From the NCBI GenBank assembly GCA_035041965.1, contig JAPYMA010001143.1:1-64000 (forward strand): a stretch of DNA of 64,000 nucleotides, read 5' to 3'. The stretch's first letter is position 1. The number at the start of each line of letters is the position of its first letter. Shown here piece after piece: positions 24,801-38,254 of the stretch. This DNA is from Anisakis pegreffii. Lineage: Eukaryota; Nematoda; Chromadorea; Rhabditida; Anisakidae. The notes under the pieces are model-generated. The model was not told the origin of the DNA and ran no database searches. It saw only the letters and a list, made by a program, of their open reading frames with translations. A program made the translations under genes and the position numbers.

Positions 24801-27800
24801 TCTACACCACAATTCACATTTGAGACATCGTATCAATTTTGATTTGCTGCATTGAAAGTATCAAATCAACAAGTGATCTTACTGTAAAATAATGAGTACT
24901 TTTACAATAATTCAGCTTATCAAATCTTGATAGAGTACCATTCGTTCGAGTAGATCCTCGCCATGATACGATACCGGCCTTGAAGGGTTCTTGTTGGTCA
25001 CTCCGCAGAGTTGTAGTCTCATTCGCTCGATCTGAACACTTCCATAAAATATTATCAAATACCGTAACAAAACTTCCTAATCAAACAGCTATTGACTTAC
25101 CTGTGCATGAGTAATCAGTAAGGATGACTGAGCCTGCAACAGTTCAAGATCCGCTCGACTTGCATGCGCTGCCTTATCGATCAACGACGTTCGCAACTGA
25201 CTTATCTGATAAATGCAATTTGGTATTATAATTCAAAGATATGATTCCAGATAATCCTCAAAATTGAAGATCCAAATTTCATCAATGGCACAATTAGATA
25301 CCATATCGGGTAAAGCGACCGATAAATTTAATTGTGTACCTTTCGAACAATGCCCATAGTGAACGAATAGAGTGCATCATAGGAAGGCATGATTTCCAGT
25401 AATTGTCTGATATGCTTATCTTGTATGGATAACTCTGAAAGTTGAATAAAATTTCAATAAATTGCAAAAATGTTTTCATTTGATCACTGAAATCACGGAT
25501 TATGATCTACTCACAATCAGAGGAAAAAGCAGCAAAAGTTTCGTCCAGTCAAATCTGCTATTTTCATCTCATTATCCAGATGAAAATTACTAGAATAGTA
25601 ATTTCTAGTGATAAACTAGCACCCTCCGATAAATTTTTTTTCTCAAGTAATGTAATGTAGGACAAATCAAAGAATTGGTTCCAAAGAGTCTCCGCCGATT
25701 ACGAATCTGCAACGATGGAAACAAGGAAAGGAGCATTTCTTAAATGAAGTTTCTGCGGCACTAACCAGATGCTCGAAGCTGTAGAAGTGAGAAATTCTCT
25801 CGCTGCAAGCGTTCCACTTGTTCCAAACAAGACTGGTATGCAGTTTGTTCTCGCAACGACGAATTGATCGCCTGAAACCACAAAACAAAAAGTAACGAAG
25901 AGTTTTCAAATCGTTCAAAACCCTCAAAGAAAACCCTCTCAATTAAGGGGAAATGTTGCAAATTCGCCCAAAATCTAACCGCTTGCTGATTTCTCAAAGC
26001 CTCTGATTTTGCAATTTGCAGATCTTCTTCGAAATGCCGTAATTTTTCCTCGACAGTGCTCATCACAGTCGATGGTCCAGCTATGAGGCGTTCCGTCAGT
26101 GACAATCGCTCAAGTTGGGCGTTTAGATGGCATCGATTTTGAAGGGATTCCATCTGAATACATTGCAAACTTCAATAAATCCTTTCGAAGTCCACGCAGA
26201 TTTCAGCGAATTCTTAAGATAGTTCAATTCGAAATTCTAATAGAATGTCAGAACGACCACATACCTGCTTTTGTAGTTTACTGACTTGTGTAGTTAGTTT
26301 CGAGTGCTGCATTGATTTCTCACGCAGTTGTTCTATCAAACGATTATTCCTGGCTCTCATCATTGTTAACTCATTCCTGATCACTTCGTTATCATCTCGA
26401 ACCGCACGACTTTCCACTCGCTGATTCCGTATTGATTCTGGAAATAAGTCACAGTCTTACTCAGTTCCATCACCAAATACCGATATCCTGACAAATGCTA
26501 GCTTTTCGTGCGACTAACAACCAAATCGAAATAAATTCTGATCTATAACTCATTGAAAACAGATCGTCACGTTATCACGAAATTTTTGTTATTTAAGGAT
26601 TTCAGTTAAAATTCCTTCACGAGAGGACAGAATGTTTTGGCTGTTGATCTTGTGTTGTGTGCTTAGGAAGGTGACATGAAAAGTTTTGACGAGAGAAACC
26701 AACCAGGTTCGAGGAATGGAGTGTTTGGTTTGGCGGGGGATCGCGATCGTGAAACTGAGCGATTCTCATCCTCATCGTCATCACTTTCATCGAAACAACG
26801 AGGCGATGTTCGACTCTGCAATCATCGATGCATTGTTCGCATCAAATCAAAGTCAAATGTTTCCTTGATGCTCAATGCTCGATATGAGATACCCATATAG
26901 TGAAGATGTTCACGAATAATTCGTTAATAATTGGAATGTATTGTCAACACTCTACTACCATTATGGAATACAGCTCAGAATTCAGCTAATCGTAAGATAT
27001 AAAAGGTTACGTGTCGCATTGGTTTGTATTGCTTCGGGGTTTGTAAGAGCGATAGCTTTTTGTGTTGTTCAATCGGCCGGTGTTGCATTGGCTGTTGATC
27101 ATAGTGTTGGATCGATATTGACGTTTTACTGCTATATGAAGATGGTGGTTGTCGTTTCTCTGCATAATCGAAAATTTTGGTAAAAACCTATTGAAATATG
27201 TAAAAATTTGCAAAATCGTCGGGAAAATCTGCTGAAACTTCCGGAAAAATTTAACTGAGAAGCTGAAAATTCACCAATTTTCTGATTTTGTTCTCCGGAC
27301 GATTGTATTGAGTCACTTTCGCTGATTTTTCGCTTCCGTTTTTTGATAGACGTTCTGGCTGGAGGTAGTTCTCGGTGCTTAACGCACACTTCACGTTCTT
27401 TTTTCTTCTTCTTCAGGCCAATCAATTCCAGAAAACTCGATCGACTCGATGCTTAAGAAGTATTATCATCTCATCTGATCTCTTCTCAACCCGTAACCTA
27501 CACATTGTCTAATCTTTGTAATTTCAAGTAAACCTAATCCGTTCATAGTCCAATGATGCATATTACGCGGATAATTCCTTCACAACACCTAATCATATCT
27601 CAATATGTTTGGTAACAAAACGACTTTAGGCAACATTCATATCAATGCGACATTCAAAACTGACATTAAAAACTCAGTACGTATGCGGTGACAAATGGCG
27701 TTGACCTGCGTCTATTAAGAATGCGATCATACACGATTATTGACTAGTATTGAAGTGATTAGATTAAGAATGTACTCATGTTCTCGGAATGGTCCCTTGA

Positions 27801-30800
27801 AGATGCAGATGACGGGCTGGTATGCTCGGAGATTGAGGAGATCTCAGATCGTCGGGTCATTGGTCTACTGCCTCGACCAGGTGACCTGCGGCCACCTAGT
27901 TCCGGAAGGGCTACCTGAATTAGCGATTCGGCTTATTCGCGAGGAAATCGGTGTTAAAAGTTTAAGAAAAATTCGTGATCATACAATAAGATATGGTCTT
28001 CACATGGTCGGTTCTGAGTGTTATCTTCATGAATTCGAACTGTTCAAAGCGATGATGCAGGCAATGATCAATCTATTAGCATGAGGAAAGCGAGTAATCC
28101 AATGACAAAAACTGAGGAGAGCTATGAAAATCACAAATGCACAGCATCTCAAAAATAATAATTCTATTCGCTCCATTCAATGCATTCTCGAAAATGTGAA
28201 AATTCACCTCCGAAAAAACGGATTGCTCAGCATCAGAATCCGACATTTCCGGCAGAACAAGTGGAGGAGCGCAGTTGGTGCTGCGACGACTCGCTGACGA
28301 GGTTGCACAACGACGGAATTCCGAGAAATCCGACGACAAATCAGTGGAATATGAGCTGGTCGTTAGACTTTCCTGAATTAAAACTGAGTTTTGCATCACA
28401 TTTTATCATCATCAAAACATCATTGCGTTTAGTTTTTATCAGCAACCACAAAACGTTGACCTCTCAATTTTGGGCGATTCTCTTTTATTAGAATACTTCA
28501 TATTGGTTCATGAAAACACTATTCATTCATGAGTTTCTCGTCTAGTTTTTCAAATACGATTCTTGTTTCCATATGTTGTGGGTACCATTTCGAAGTCACC
28601 TGTATGCTACCAGTAAATCGTATATTCTACGGAATTTGAAACCACCCATGGAAGAGTTTTCAGGGCTTGAATACCAGAATTCATAATAGTTAACTGATGA
28701 ACACATTTGACCAGCAATGGTCGAACAGACGATGATCAAAAAAGTACGCAAGGAATGGAAACTTCGTTGTACCGAGAAAAATTGCGCAGAAGAGAAAAAC
28801 GAATTGACAGGAAACAATAACAGTACATTAGGAAATGTAAGAGAAGGATTGAAACAATTCCGAAAAGAATGATTAGTCTCATAAGGGCATCTAAATTTCT
28901 ATACTCAACTTGAATCAACGCATAATCCTGAGGATGTGAATGAAATTCATGGATATTTCATCAAATCTCAGCAGAACTTTTACAACAACCGACACTTTTC
29001 GAATGATATCTTATCAACACTAAACTATGGAACTCGAATTTACCTTAATTTCTATCGAAAATTACCACATAAAATTCAGCAATCCACTAAAATTAAAGTT
29101 TTATGAGTATACTCCGAGCAGAGAGAATGTGACATTCTGAAGCGCTATTCAAAGAACTGATGAACACTGAGAGATAAATAAGTGGTGATTCTTCGGTCGT
29201 AAGCCAAAGGGCATAAATGTGATGTAAATAGGAATATAATTGAATTAGGGATGATTCTGAGTGGAATGCAACGAGATGAAATTACAAAGTTACAATGGAA
29301 TCATCAATATACAACTGATTACTTCCTATCTTTTCAGTGTAATTATTGATATATAACTCGGATATACGTTTGTATATCTGAGTCCTTCCGATACAGACAC
29401 ATCACCAATTTATCATTCAGATCTCTCCAAAAACACAACGCCTACAGCTAGTTGGCTTTTAGCTAGATGCAAGTCTCAGATAACAATGAGTAAGGCTAAT
29501 TGCAGTTCATTGCAGATTAGCTTTTTATTGCCCGGCAATTGTTTGCAGAGAAAAGGCAGAGCAAAAAACCCCAGAAAAAACATTGTGAAATAGCTTTAAG
29601 AATCAATCGAGAGAAAAAATGAAAAGATACAATTGGGAAAGCTCACGGAAATCAGTCACCAAAAGACTGTGATAGAACGATGAGATTCACTTGCGGTTCT
29701 GTGGTTTTACTTGCACTGATAACGTCAACAGATCGAAGTCAACTGATTGTGAGTAAAACATCAAAGGAATTGAAATGCTGCTGTGCATTTATTCCAATTT
29801 GTTGTTTCGTTTATGATTGTATTTGCGAACAATTCAAAGTAGCATCAGCTTATAATTGCACATTGTTTCAACTTCCGAAACAAAGTTTTCATTGAATATT
29901 CCTCATATAAATCACATTTTACGACCCAATAACATTTCACTCTGATGTAGGTCCAGGAACATTTTCATTATTGCAAAACAAACTAGTCATTGAACTTGTT
30001 CTTACAGCTTTTAGTTGAATAATTTGCATTTTAAAACACAGAATTTTCAATTGGGTGTAGATCACTTCAAATTTTACGCTTCAACATTTCAGAACAAAAA
30101 ATTTCACTCAAGATCTGATAAAATTAGGCGATTTTCAGGCATTTCAAGCTGGTAGTCGTTAATTTCATTCTCTCAGAGCGTAGCTAACCTCCGAATTATT
30201 CATCTCATCAAACTCAAATCAGTAATTGTCAAAAAATGTGAACAGATAAAAGGGATAGATGAAACAGATGAGATTTCTTATAATTGTGTAATCAGCGAGA
30301 TTTGACAGAAGTAAATGTTGCAGTCAAACTCGATCAGTGCAGTAAGAAAGCATAAGAAATACTGCGTAAAACAAATAGTTCTAATGCATTCAGTTGTATA
30401 TCATTAAACAATATCAGCTATTATATTAAACTACTTTGTCTTTGACATCAATCAGCTAACTGCAACAATAACAATATTCTTTGATATATCTCTGAGATAG
30501 ATAGAGCGGAGTGAGAAGAAGCACAAAGCAGCACGTAAAATGCATTCATGAGGTACCCGAAGCACCCGCCAGAGTTTTAACTCCATCCTTGTAAGCCTGA
30601 GTCCTCATTGGCACATGCTTGAAAGGAAGAATTTCATTAACTTGCTTCTATGATCATTTCTGCAGTTTAATTTCTTCATTCGGTTTAATTTTCACTGAAA
30701 TTCGATAACGAAATGAAAGAGCAGTGCAATTTTCGTATTGTTGGTGTGCAAATTGATCGTAAATCACTATCACTAATTCGAAAGCTCAACTGAAATCGAG

Positions 30801-33800
30801 CTTCAAGCCTAATTCCATCTCAGGCAGGTAAAGGTGAAACTCTTATAGGTGTTGCGTGTACTTTCAACAGCTTTTCTAGTTCACCAAAACTTCTTTAGCT
30901 TATCCGTTTCGAATCACAGTGGCGCCATCTCGCGACAGAATTAGCAGATCTTAACTGATTTCCGTTGAACTTTTGAAATGTTGATTTACGATCAGTTTGC
31001 ACAATGAAAATGCGAAAATTACATTGCTCTTCTATTTTGTTCTCGAATTTCTTCGAAACATGATGCAATTAAAGAAATTAAACTGCAGAAATGATCAAAA
31101 AGTCAGAAACAAGTTGATGAAATGAATAAGTGGATAACTGTCGAATGGGGATTCGTGCTTGAGAGAATATAACTGGCTTCATTCTATACCATAAAATCCT
31201 GAGAATTTTTTGGCTTCTTGGCTGAACTTGATTGTAATGATGGAAAATCTGATGAATGCAAGTGAATAATGGCAAACAATAATGTATTGCTGCTTTGCAG
31301 AAGATTAATTGTTCAAATTGTGAATTTAATTTTAAGCAATAGTATAAATCACAAATGGATGAGCTGATGGATGCGCATTTCTCTCCAAAGAAGAAATTTC
31401 ACTCTGTGAAACGCACAACTTTCGCACATATTGCAGAATGTCCTCTATGTAATGATTTTTCAAAATTATGCTTTTCCTTAGCAAGTTGAGCGTGAAAGTG
31501 CCTTGAAAATGATATTCTCCGTACTGCCATATTGGGCAGATTTCTGGGAACCATAAATTAATCCAAAGGCACTTGAAACGACATTCTTTTGTTTTTGTTT
31601 TCTTTTGTTTTTTTTGCAACGATTCGCTCATTAAGCTGTTGGCAAAAACATAGCATTTCATTGTAACAATTTTTCGTCAAAGATTTCTCACAAATTCTGC
31701 GTCTCATTGTAACTATTCGAAAATTACGATTTGACTACTTTATATTTTAGCTGATGAATGACCTATGGAACGGACATAAATCTCAATCGAGAGCACTCGC
31801 CTAGCGATGTGTACGTTTGGGAGACAATTGGTAACATTTAGTGCAGAGATCCACACGTTGAGGTTGTGCTGATCGAAAAACTTGATGTTTTGAGAATTGT
31901 TGCTCGATCCAGTTAATCTCCCAAAGTTACACACAACGGATATCAATTGGTAGCTTTGGTCTCAATCAACGACAAAACATCCGACTCATTGTTGAATTCA
32001 TGTTTTTGTGCCATAGAGTGAATTCATGAATTTTGAGTGAGCTCATGTTTCTGACTAATTAACGATTCATTGAATGGTTAGAGCTAGGTGGCATAATCGA
32101 ATGACTATGGCAAACTCAGAAATATAGGTAGAACATTGAAAATGTGGCTTTTGCGTCGATAACCTATCAACTCTTCCGATAGCGAAGAAACTTCGTGTGG
32201 TTAGTGTGCAAAACTCAGTAAATAAATGGCTTGAAAATGATACAAAACAGTGACCAACCTTATGCGTTGGACTCGAAAGTCTTTCTCGAGCGCCGCATCG
32301 AATCTCAGTTTGATTGCATCGTCGTCCCATCAGTCTTGGTATAATCCCAGCCCTACTACCAGCATCTAAAAGCGCCCCAACCCGATGAACAACTCCACGT
32401 CTTGGCTCAATAACTGCACTCAGCCGATTTCTCAATTTACGATTCTCACGTCTCAGTTCACCAATTTCTCCAACCAAACTGCATAACGCACCTGAACTTA
32501 TGTTGAAACTTTCCCGATCATACTTTCATATCATGAATCCATAATTTTATTTCACTTCTATTCTAGATTATATAACACCTTCTTAAAACGTATGAATTCC
32601 CGACAATTTTCATAGTATCTCGATAAAATGTCACTTGGTCGAATGCAGCTGAACTTTTACCGAAGAAAAATTTATTAATTACTTACACTTAGTAGTGACA
32701 AGATCGATAGCTAGTGCTAATAGCTACCGGTACTAATGAAACTAAAATCAAACTAGTGAAAAGTTAACTGAAGTTGTTAAAATTCAAAGGACCTGACATC
32801 AAATGGATAACATCAAAGCTAGCTAACGGATGAGATTAATGATGCGATGAAATCGAGAAGAGAAAAGTTCAAAAGAACGAAAGAGGAAATTGAAGTGGAT
32901 CTGTATGATGTGATAGTGTTATGATAGTAATACATTAAAATGATTTGATGATCACGATAAAAGCAATCGTTATTTATGATCGTCGCAGATCACGTCTTAA
33001 TCACTCCGATTAATTATCATTCGGCCACTTAAAAACACTGACGAAACATCACCTGCATACAACCATTGGAAACAGTATAATCTATGAATCAGAAATAAGG
33101 AACTGAATGAAGGAAGTGGATGATTTTTTTTGTTGACATTCACAACCGAGAGAATTCTTTCCTTATGGCACTGTAGCACAAAACGAATCGTAATTATCGT
33201 CAACCAGATGGTGTGAAACCATCTCATCTACATAAGTCTTTCATTAAAAGGCTTTGTGAGAATTCGATCAAAATGTTTGTGCATTATATTTGCATTAATA
33301 AATTATGAATCATACGTCGTCTTTCATGTCATCATTTCAAGTGTATTTGTGAGCAAAACTGCCAAACAACTCATTTGTATAATTGCTATTCGCAATGCCG
33401 TAATGATGCTTTTTATGTGATACCATTATTCATAAGATACCAATTAATATTTGATAAGCGTAACTCATTTCGTGGATACACAATATTTCGATCACTAATG
33501 GACAACGCGAACAATCCATTTGTATTCAGTAGATGGAATTTTTTTTTCTTGATGATTTATTAGTGATTTATGGGTTTGATCGTTAATTGATCAACAACTC
33601 ACCCAGCACTGGAGCTTCATCACACAGAGACGATCGTTGAGAAGCTTGAGCTTGCATATCGTCCAATTCACGCAGGAATTCATCCTCTTCGTGCTCATAT
33701 CTGCAATTCAGATTGTTCCAGTGGCAACATCTTCTATCGTGAGAAGCACATGTGTGGAACATGTGCTCGACACGATGCACTTTGAGCATCTGATGCCACT

Positions 33801-35125
33801 TGGTTCAAAGCAAGTCTCCCATAAAAGCCAATCTTTATTGTCCGAACAACCCGTTTGCAACCAACTCAATGATACTTAATGACTCTTAGTTATTGCTCTC
33901 CATTGTATTCTTCAATCAGATTAGAGCACATATACAGCACATCAATATGTTTTTGAATAAAAAGCATCAAAAAACTGTTGTGAACATAATTATGCTGTTG
34001 GATCGTGTGCATTTTATGAGACAATTCAGTAGAATTATGGAACAATTCAGCAGAATTATTAGTTTTATTAGAATTATGGATAAAAAGCTGCAGCAATGAG
34101 TTGAGTTTTATTGCTTTTTTTTCAGTATTTCTTCAAACTGTCTGTACCAAACATGATAATATCACGTGATATTTTCTCCCAAAAAGTTTCCTCCAATCAT
34201 ATTCTCAAGCAAAAGTGGATAAAGATTGTGACGGTGTGGTGCTAAAAGTTTACAACATCGAGAGAACTGTGTGAATGAACTCAGCCCTGGCCGGTGTTCG
34301 CAATAATCGCACAGAAAGCCATATGATATCCTCTGCTCATTCTGCATTCGAAACAGCTGTTGTTTTTAGTTTATTAGTTTAGTGGTGATATGGTTTGAGA
34401 GGAGGTTATATTCATTTGTTTTCTGAGAAATCACATTTGCTGAAGAACATTTCGTCAAAATTTATATTGCACATATTCAGTCATGTTCGTTGGATTCTCA
34501 ACGATATTACTTTTTTCGATAGTGAATTCTCGAAATTATTAATTTTTTGTTCAATACTAAGCAGGAATTTCTGCCACAATGACCAAACTCCATGAGGAGA
34601 TCAAAATTTCGATGGTGCATCATTAATGATAGGGCAAATAGGCATTGCAAATGAATGATGCGATTCAGAGTAAAGTGCGATTAGTTTGAGATATGAGAAT
34701 TCATTCACCAAATAGTAATTAATAATATATAAGGAGCCGGAAGCTACATCAACAAAGTTTCAGAATTAAAGAAAATTTCGGGATATTCGGAATGATATTT
34801 TCGATAACTATTGAAATCAGGAAATCAGAGTCGTTTGACTATCAGAATCTTTATTTTCAGAACACCACAATACCGTCCATGTTCCTTCTTCACAAATAAA
34901 AATGAAATAACTGCGAAAAACCAAAACTTCGACATAATTCTTTTCAGAAGCAAATGAAAGAAAGAATATTCACGTCAGGATATGCATTTTTCTACAAGAA
35001 AGGCAACGAAAAACGAAAGAACCCATCATTAAAACTCCTCCAAAAAATTAAATTTCCTACCTCGCAATAATTTTCTGGATCAAATTCGGATCATTGTTGA
35101 CCGCCGTCGTGGCCTCCTCAGGCAT
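21832..35125 (-). CDS. Large coiled-coil, Ser/Pro-rich protein of unknown family, about 20 exons
   Basis: Start ATG at 35125. Exons in transcript order: 35125-35061, 33700-33603, 32491-32259, 28372-28208, 27914-27776, 27451-27275, 27159-27011, 26815-26704, 26437-26265, 26153-25980, 25871-25766, 25434-25340, 25205-25101, 25031-24939, 24780 to about 24685 (end uncertain), 24242-24116, 23991-23895, 23349-23132, 22583-22396, 22062-21832. Apart from the exon starting at 24780 all phases agree, giving about 945 residues. Seen: an N-terminal acidic coiled coil (YEHEEDEFLRELDDMQ, EIGELRRENRKLRNRL), a long Ser-rich basic region (FLELIGLKKKKKER), an Asp/Glu-rich stretch before NTPFLEP, a central coiled coil (RNELTMMRARNNRLIEQLRE, VEEKLRHFEEDLQIAK), a helical block (QLLEIMPSYDALYSFTMGIV), and a low-complexity tail with a glutamine run ending SSWLSRLKPHKK. 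No enzymatic motif, signal peptide or membrane segment, so a scaffold or cytoskeletal role is inference. An alternative last exon lies at 23669-23549. Confidence 0.82.
22896..22973. repeat. 78-bp near-perfect palindrome without spacer
   Basis: Two 39-bp arms meet at CAGCTG with no loop. The inner 23 bp of each arm appear perfectly complementary and the outer part has three mismatches. It lies in the intron between the exons starting at 23349 and 22583 of the - strand coiled-coil gene. Confidence 0.9.
23549..23669 (-). CDS. Alternative terminal exon of the coiled-coil gene
   Basis: The acceptor TTTTTTAG precedes an open 40-residue end starting SLVENPERRLNG and stopping with TAG at 23551-23549. 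Its phase accepts the preceding exon (ends AG at 23895), exactly as does the exon starting at 23349. Inclusion would give a shorter, roughly 775-residue isoform without the Gln-rich tail. Alternatively, this could be the only real end and the exons at 23349-21832 a separate downstream unit. Confidence 0.6.
28373..32258. other. 3.9-kb intron of the coiled-coil gene
   Basis: The flanking exons agree in phase, so no further exon is needed. On the + strand, an ATG at 29680 opens a hydrophobic, signal-peptide-like start (MRFTCGSVVLLALIT) that runs into a GTGAGT donor at 29749-29754. No convincing following exon was found. Otherwise nothing recognised. Confidence 0.45.
34841..35020 (+). repeat. Dispersed direct repeat, copy A (partner at 35950)
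   Basis: About 180 bp match, with scattered changes, the segment starting at 35950. Shared stretches include TACCGTCCATGTTCC and GAAAGAATATTCACGTCAGGA. Copy A lies just downstream (on its strand) of the coiled-coil gene's first exon, in its intron 1. Confidence 0.85.
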
Positions 35126-35949
35126 CCTTCACGCAGTTTTGATGCTATCTGATGACCTGATAGCCTGTGGATCAATAGGTGAAGGGAGAGATGAATAAAA
35201 CGATAAACAAAAGATCTAGTGAACAACAAGTATGCACCAAACAAATGGCTAAAGGGATAAGCACAACGTATTACTGGTCACTCTTCCGATCTTAGGACAT
35301 TTGAGTAGCCTTTAGGCTTTCAGTTACTTGTTCGGATATTCCTCCTCAGATTTTGTGTTTCACCTACTTCAGAGTGTATCTTAGAGGGACAACAACATTA
35401 TGAACTGCTGCAATTCTAGCTATCAACGATTCACTACCGCTTAACCAAAGAATCTATTCCTCAGCCTGTCTTGTGAAGATGATTACCAGTCACCACTCAA
35501 AGGCTCGTATGATGCAATGATGATCTTAGAATAATATTTTAAGACATTTTAAGACACCTTCTTAAAGAAAAATATCTTCTTAGGAGGGTAGTGAATGTGT
35601 GTAGTTAATGCCTATGTGTTTATCACACTTATAGCATATCGCTTTCATCTGGTGTTCACATATGATGCGCCCATATATTCCATATTGTGCCTTTTTATTT
35701 AATGTTCTCTATACAAACGCATTCATATCCATATCAATATTGGCCACGCAGTTGATAGATCACGTTACCTTCCTGTTGTTGCGCCCGTTTCAGCTGAGCC
35801 TGGATGCTCAACGATCAACTGAACGGCTGTCAGAATCGGCATCCGCACAGCTCATCAGGCCACATTACACCGCGTCATAACGTATCCCATCAGCCCTTTC
35901 ATCAAGCCATGATAGAACTGAATGGTGAATATGTGCAAACACCACAACT

Positions 35950-36128
35950 ATCAGAATCTTTCTTTTCAGATCACCACAGTACCGTCCATGTTCCTACTTC
36001 ACAAATAAAAATGAAACAACTATGAAAAACCAAAACTCCGACAGATTTCTTTTCAGAAGCAACTGAAAGAAAGAATATTCACGTCAGGATGTGTATTTTC
36101 TGTAGAAGAAAGGCAGCGAAAAACGGAA
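35950..36128 (+). repeat. Dispersed direct repeat, copy B
   Basis: Second copy of the sequence at 34841, 1109 bp away in the same orientation. Further right, 36158-36213, 36411-36456 and 36519-36550 share shorter diverged stretches (for example GTAGAATTCCG and AAGACACAGC), so the region looks like fragments of an older repeated sequence. Confidence 0.8.
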
Positions 36129-38254
36129 ATATATGTATTGGACACGATGGTACCTATCAAGTTCGTAGAATTCCGCAAGAGCAGTGCCCTAAGACACAGC
36201 CCCAGAGAGGAGAAACACTGATGAAGTCGCCTTATTGGCATTCTGCAGCAATAAACAACATATCAACATCAATATGCCATCTTTAATGATTATTTGATAC
36301 ATTGCATTTCAATCATATTAACTTTCCGACTTCTTCGTCCGAAATTGAAGGCGCTATCATACTGAAATTCATTTTATCCATCCTTCAGGGTCAATCAATT
36401 CAGATAGTGCGCAGACTTGCGCAAGAGTAATACCTTAAGACACAGCTGCATCGATCGCGGGCCGATCACGCATAATTAAACGATTGAACGGGAAGAGTAG
36501 TGAGAAGATTGGAGATGACTAAGTTTGTAGAATTCCGAAAGTGGAACCCCATGACTTGTGGTTGTTTGGTCTTCTTCAATAATGGATTGAGCTTCAAGAA
36601 TATGAGAACTGGGGAGAATTCTTCTCGGGTAGTTCACTCGCTACAATTCTCAATGGTAATGCTGGTTTCAATGATAGCTATCATTTCAGTGGTACTGCTG
36701 CGATCAGATGTGCTCTTAATCAACTGATTAGATTCATCTTCTCTCAGAAATTTTACTTATGTCCAACGTTTGTTGTGCACTAATGTAATACGTTTAAAAG
36801 TGTCATCCTAATAGGTTTTGGTATAATTATACCGTCATTCCCACTTCGCCTGCAAACTCTTCAAGTGGTCAACTGAGCTCACTGAAATTGGCGATTGTGT
36901 CGGTTCGGTGACGATTACAACGTGTCCAAAGTAAGGGAAAAAGGCTGATTGTCAGCATAAGGTTGCTAATTAAGTGGAGGACATAAGTTCGAAAAGTTCT
37001 CTTGGTGGGCGTATTCAACCCAATGAAATCAATAGATCAGATTCATTTCTTCTTGCAGAAGCTTACTTGGGTGCAGAGTTTACTGCGCATTGACGTACTA
37101 AAATAAGAATATTGTCGTTGCCAGTATAATTTTACTATTTAATATTACCGTTATTCAATGTTCTTGATAAGGTCATAAGCATTAAGCTAGGGTTTTGTTT
37201 CAGCTTTATGCATACGGAATGATATTCATTCTAATTCATTGTACAATAATTTTGCCTCATTGCATCGAAGGTTGGGTATATTACAAATGACTTCAACAGT
37301 TCTTTAGCGTTGTGGACCGTAAATGGAATTTACAAGAAGCTACTAGAAATGAATTGTTTGTGCAGTGTCTTATTTCATCTCCGAAAAATCCTGCCAATGA
37401 CTCATTTTTTCGAAGGTATATCTTTCGGAGATAAATTGGACGAAAACTGAATTGTGTTTCAAATTTGCGAATAGAAATATAAAATTATGGGAGGAGAGGG
37501 GGAAGGGGACTCTGCATCAATGCGCTGTGATAGTTAGCGCTGCTGGAGGACAGACGTGTAACCATAAGGTGGTACTGCTTTAATGTCGTTGTGTGAAAGT
37601 GGGCTGTTTTGCCGGTTTTTGCACGATCTTTAAAATTTTTTTGTTGGTGTTCATCGGTAATATCTCTCAATTTCTGGCTATTTCATGTTGAGAATTAAAT
37701 GACCGTAAATGATGGTGTGTAAAATGATGACAAAGTTTTCACACTGTAGTTTTGTCTGCAGCATGCATTTCCTTTAGATTTCGAGTAGTCGTGGAAGAGC
37801 TTTGATTAAAAGGTAGCGATTCATTGCTCGATTTCATTACCCTCATGTTTCGATTTGTTTTGCATTCATTTTTTGCGAAAATCAAACGATGAATGTTGGT
37901 TTTGTTTTAGTTGAAATATTTGATACTTGACAAGAATATGGAGCACTGAACATTGAACATGTGTGATGAAATCAACAATGAATTTTTTTCGAGTGCAAAG
38001 TCCACAGAACAATGATTGACGGTCGAATTCCAAAGGAGACATAGCGATGCATTCAAGAAAATGTTGTGAGCACTATAAAAGGACGAGTCTTTGATTGGAG
38101 CAGTCATTGAATGTTATTTCTGAATCATATTTCATATTTCCTTGTTGTAACAGTGCCTCCTTCCATCCTTTTTTCATCTTCTGAGAATGGGTTCATCATT
38201 TTCACGTATGGCAGTTTGTGTATTCCTCCTTTGTTTATTAACACTATCAACTGC

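Noticed and set aside
36089..36286. 65-codon + strand frame with several cysteines
   Set aside because: It lies in dispersed-repeat fragments and has no recognisable domain.
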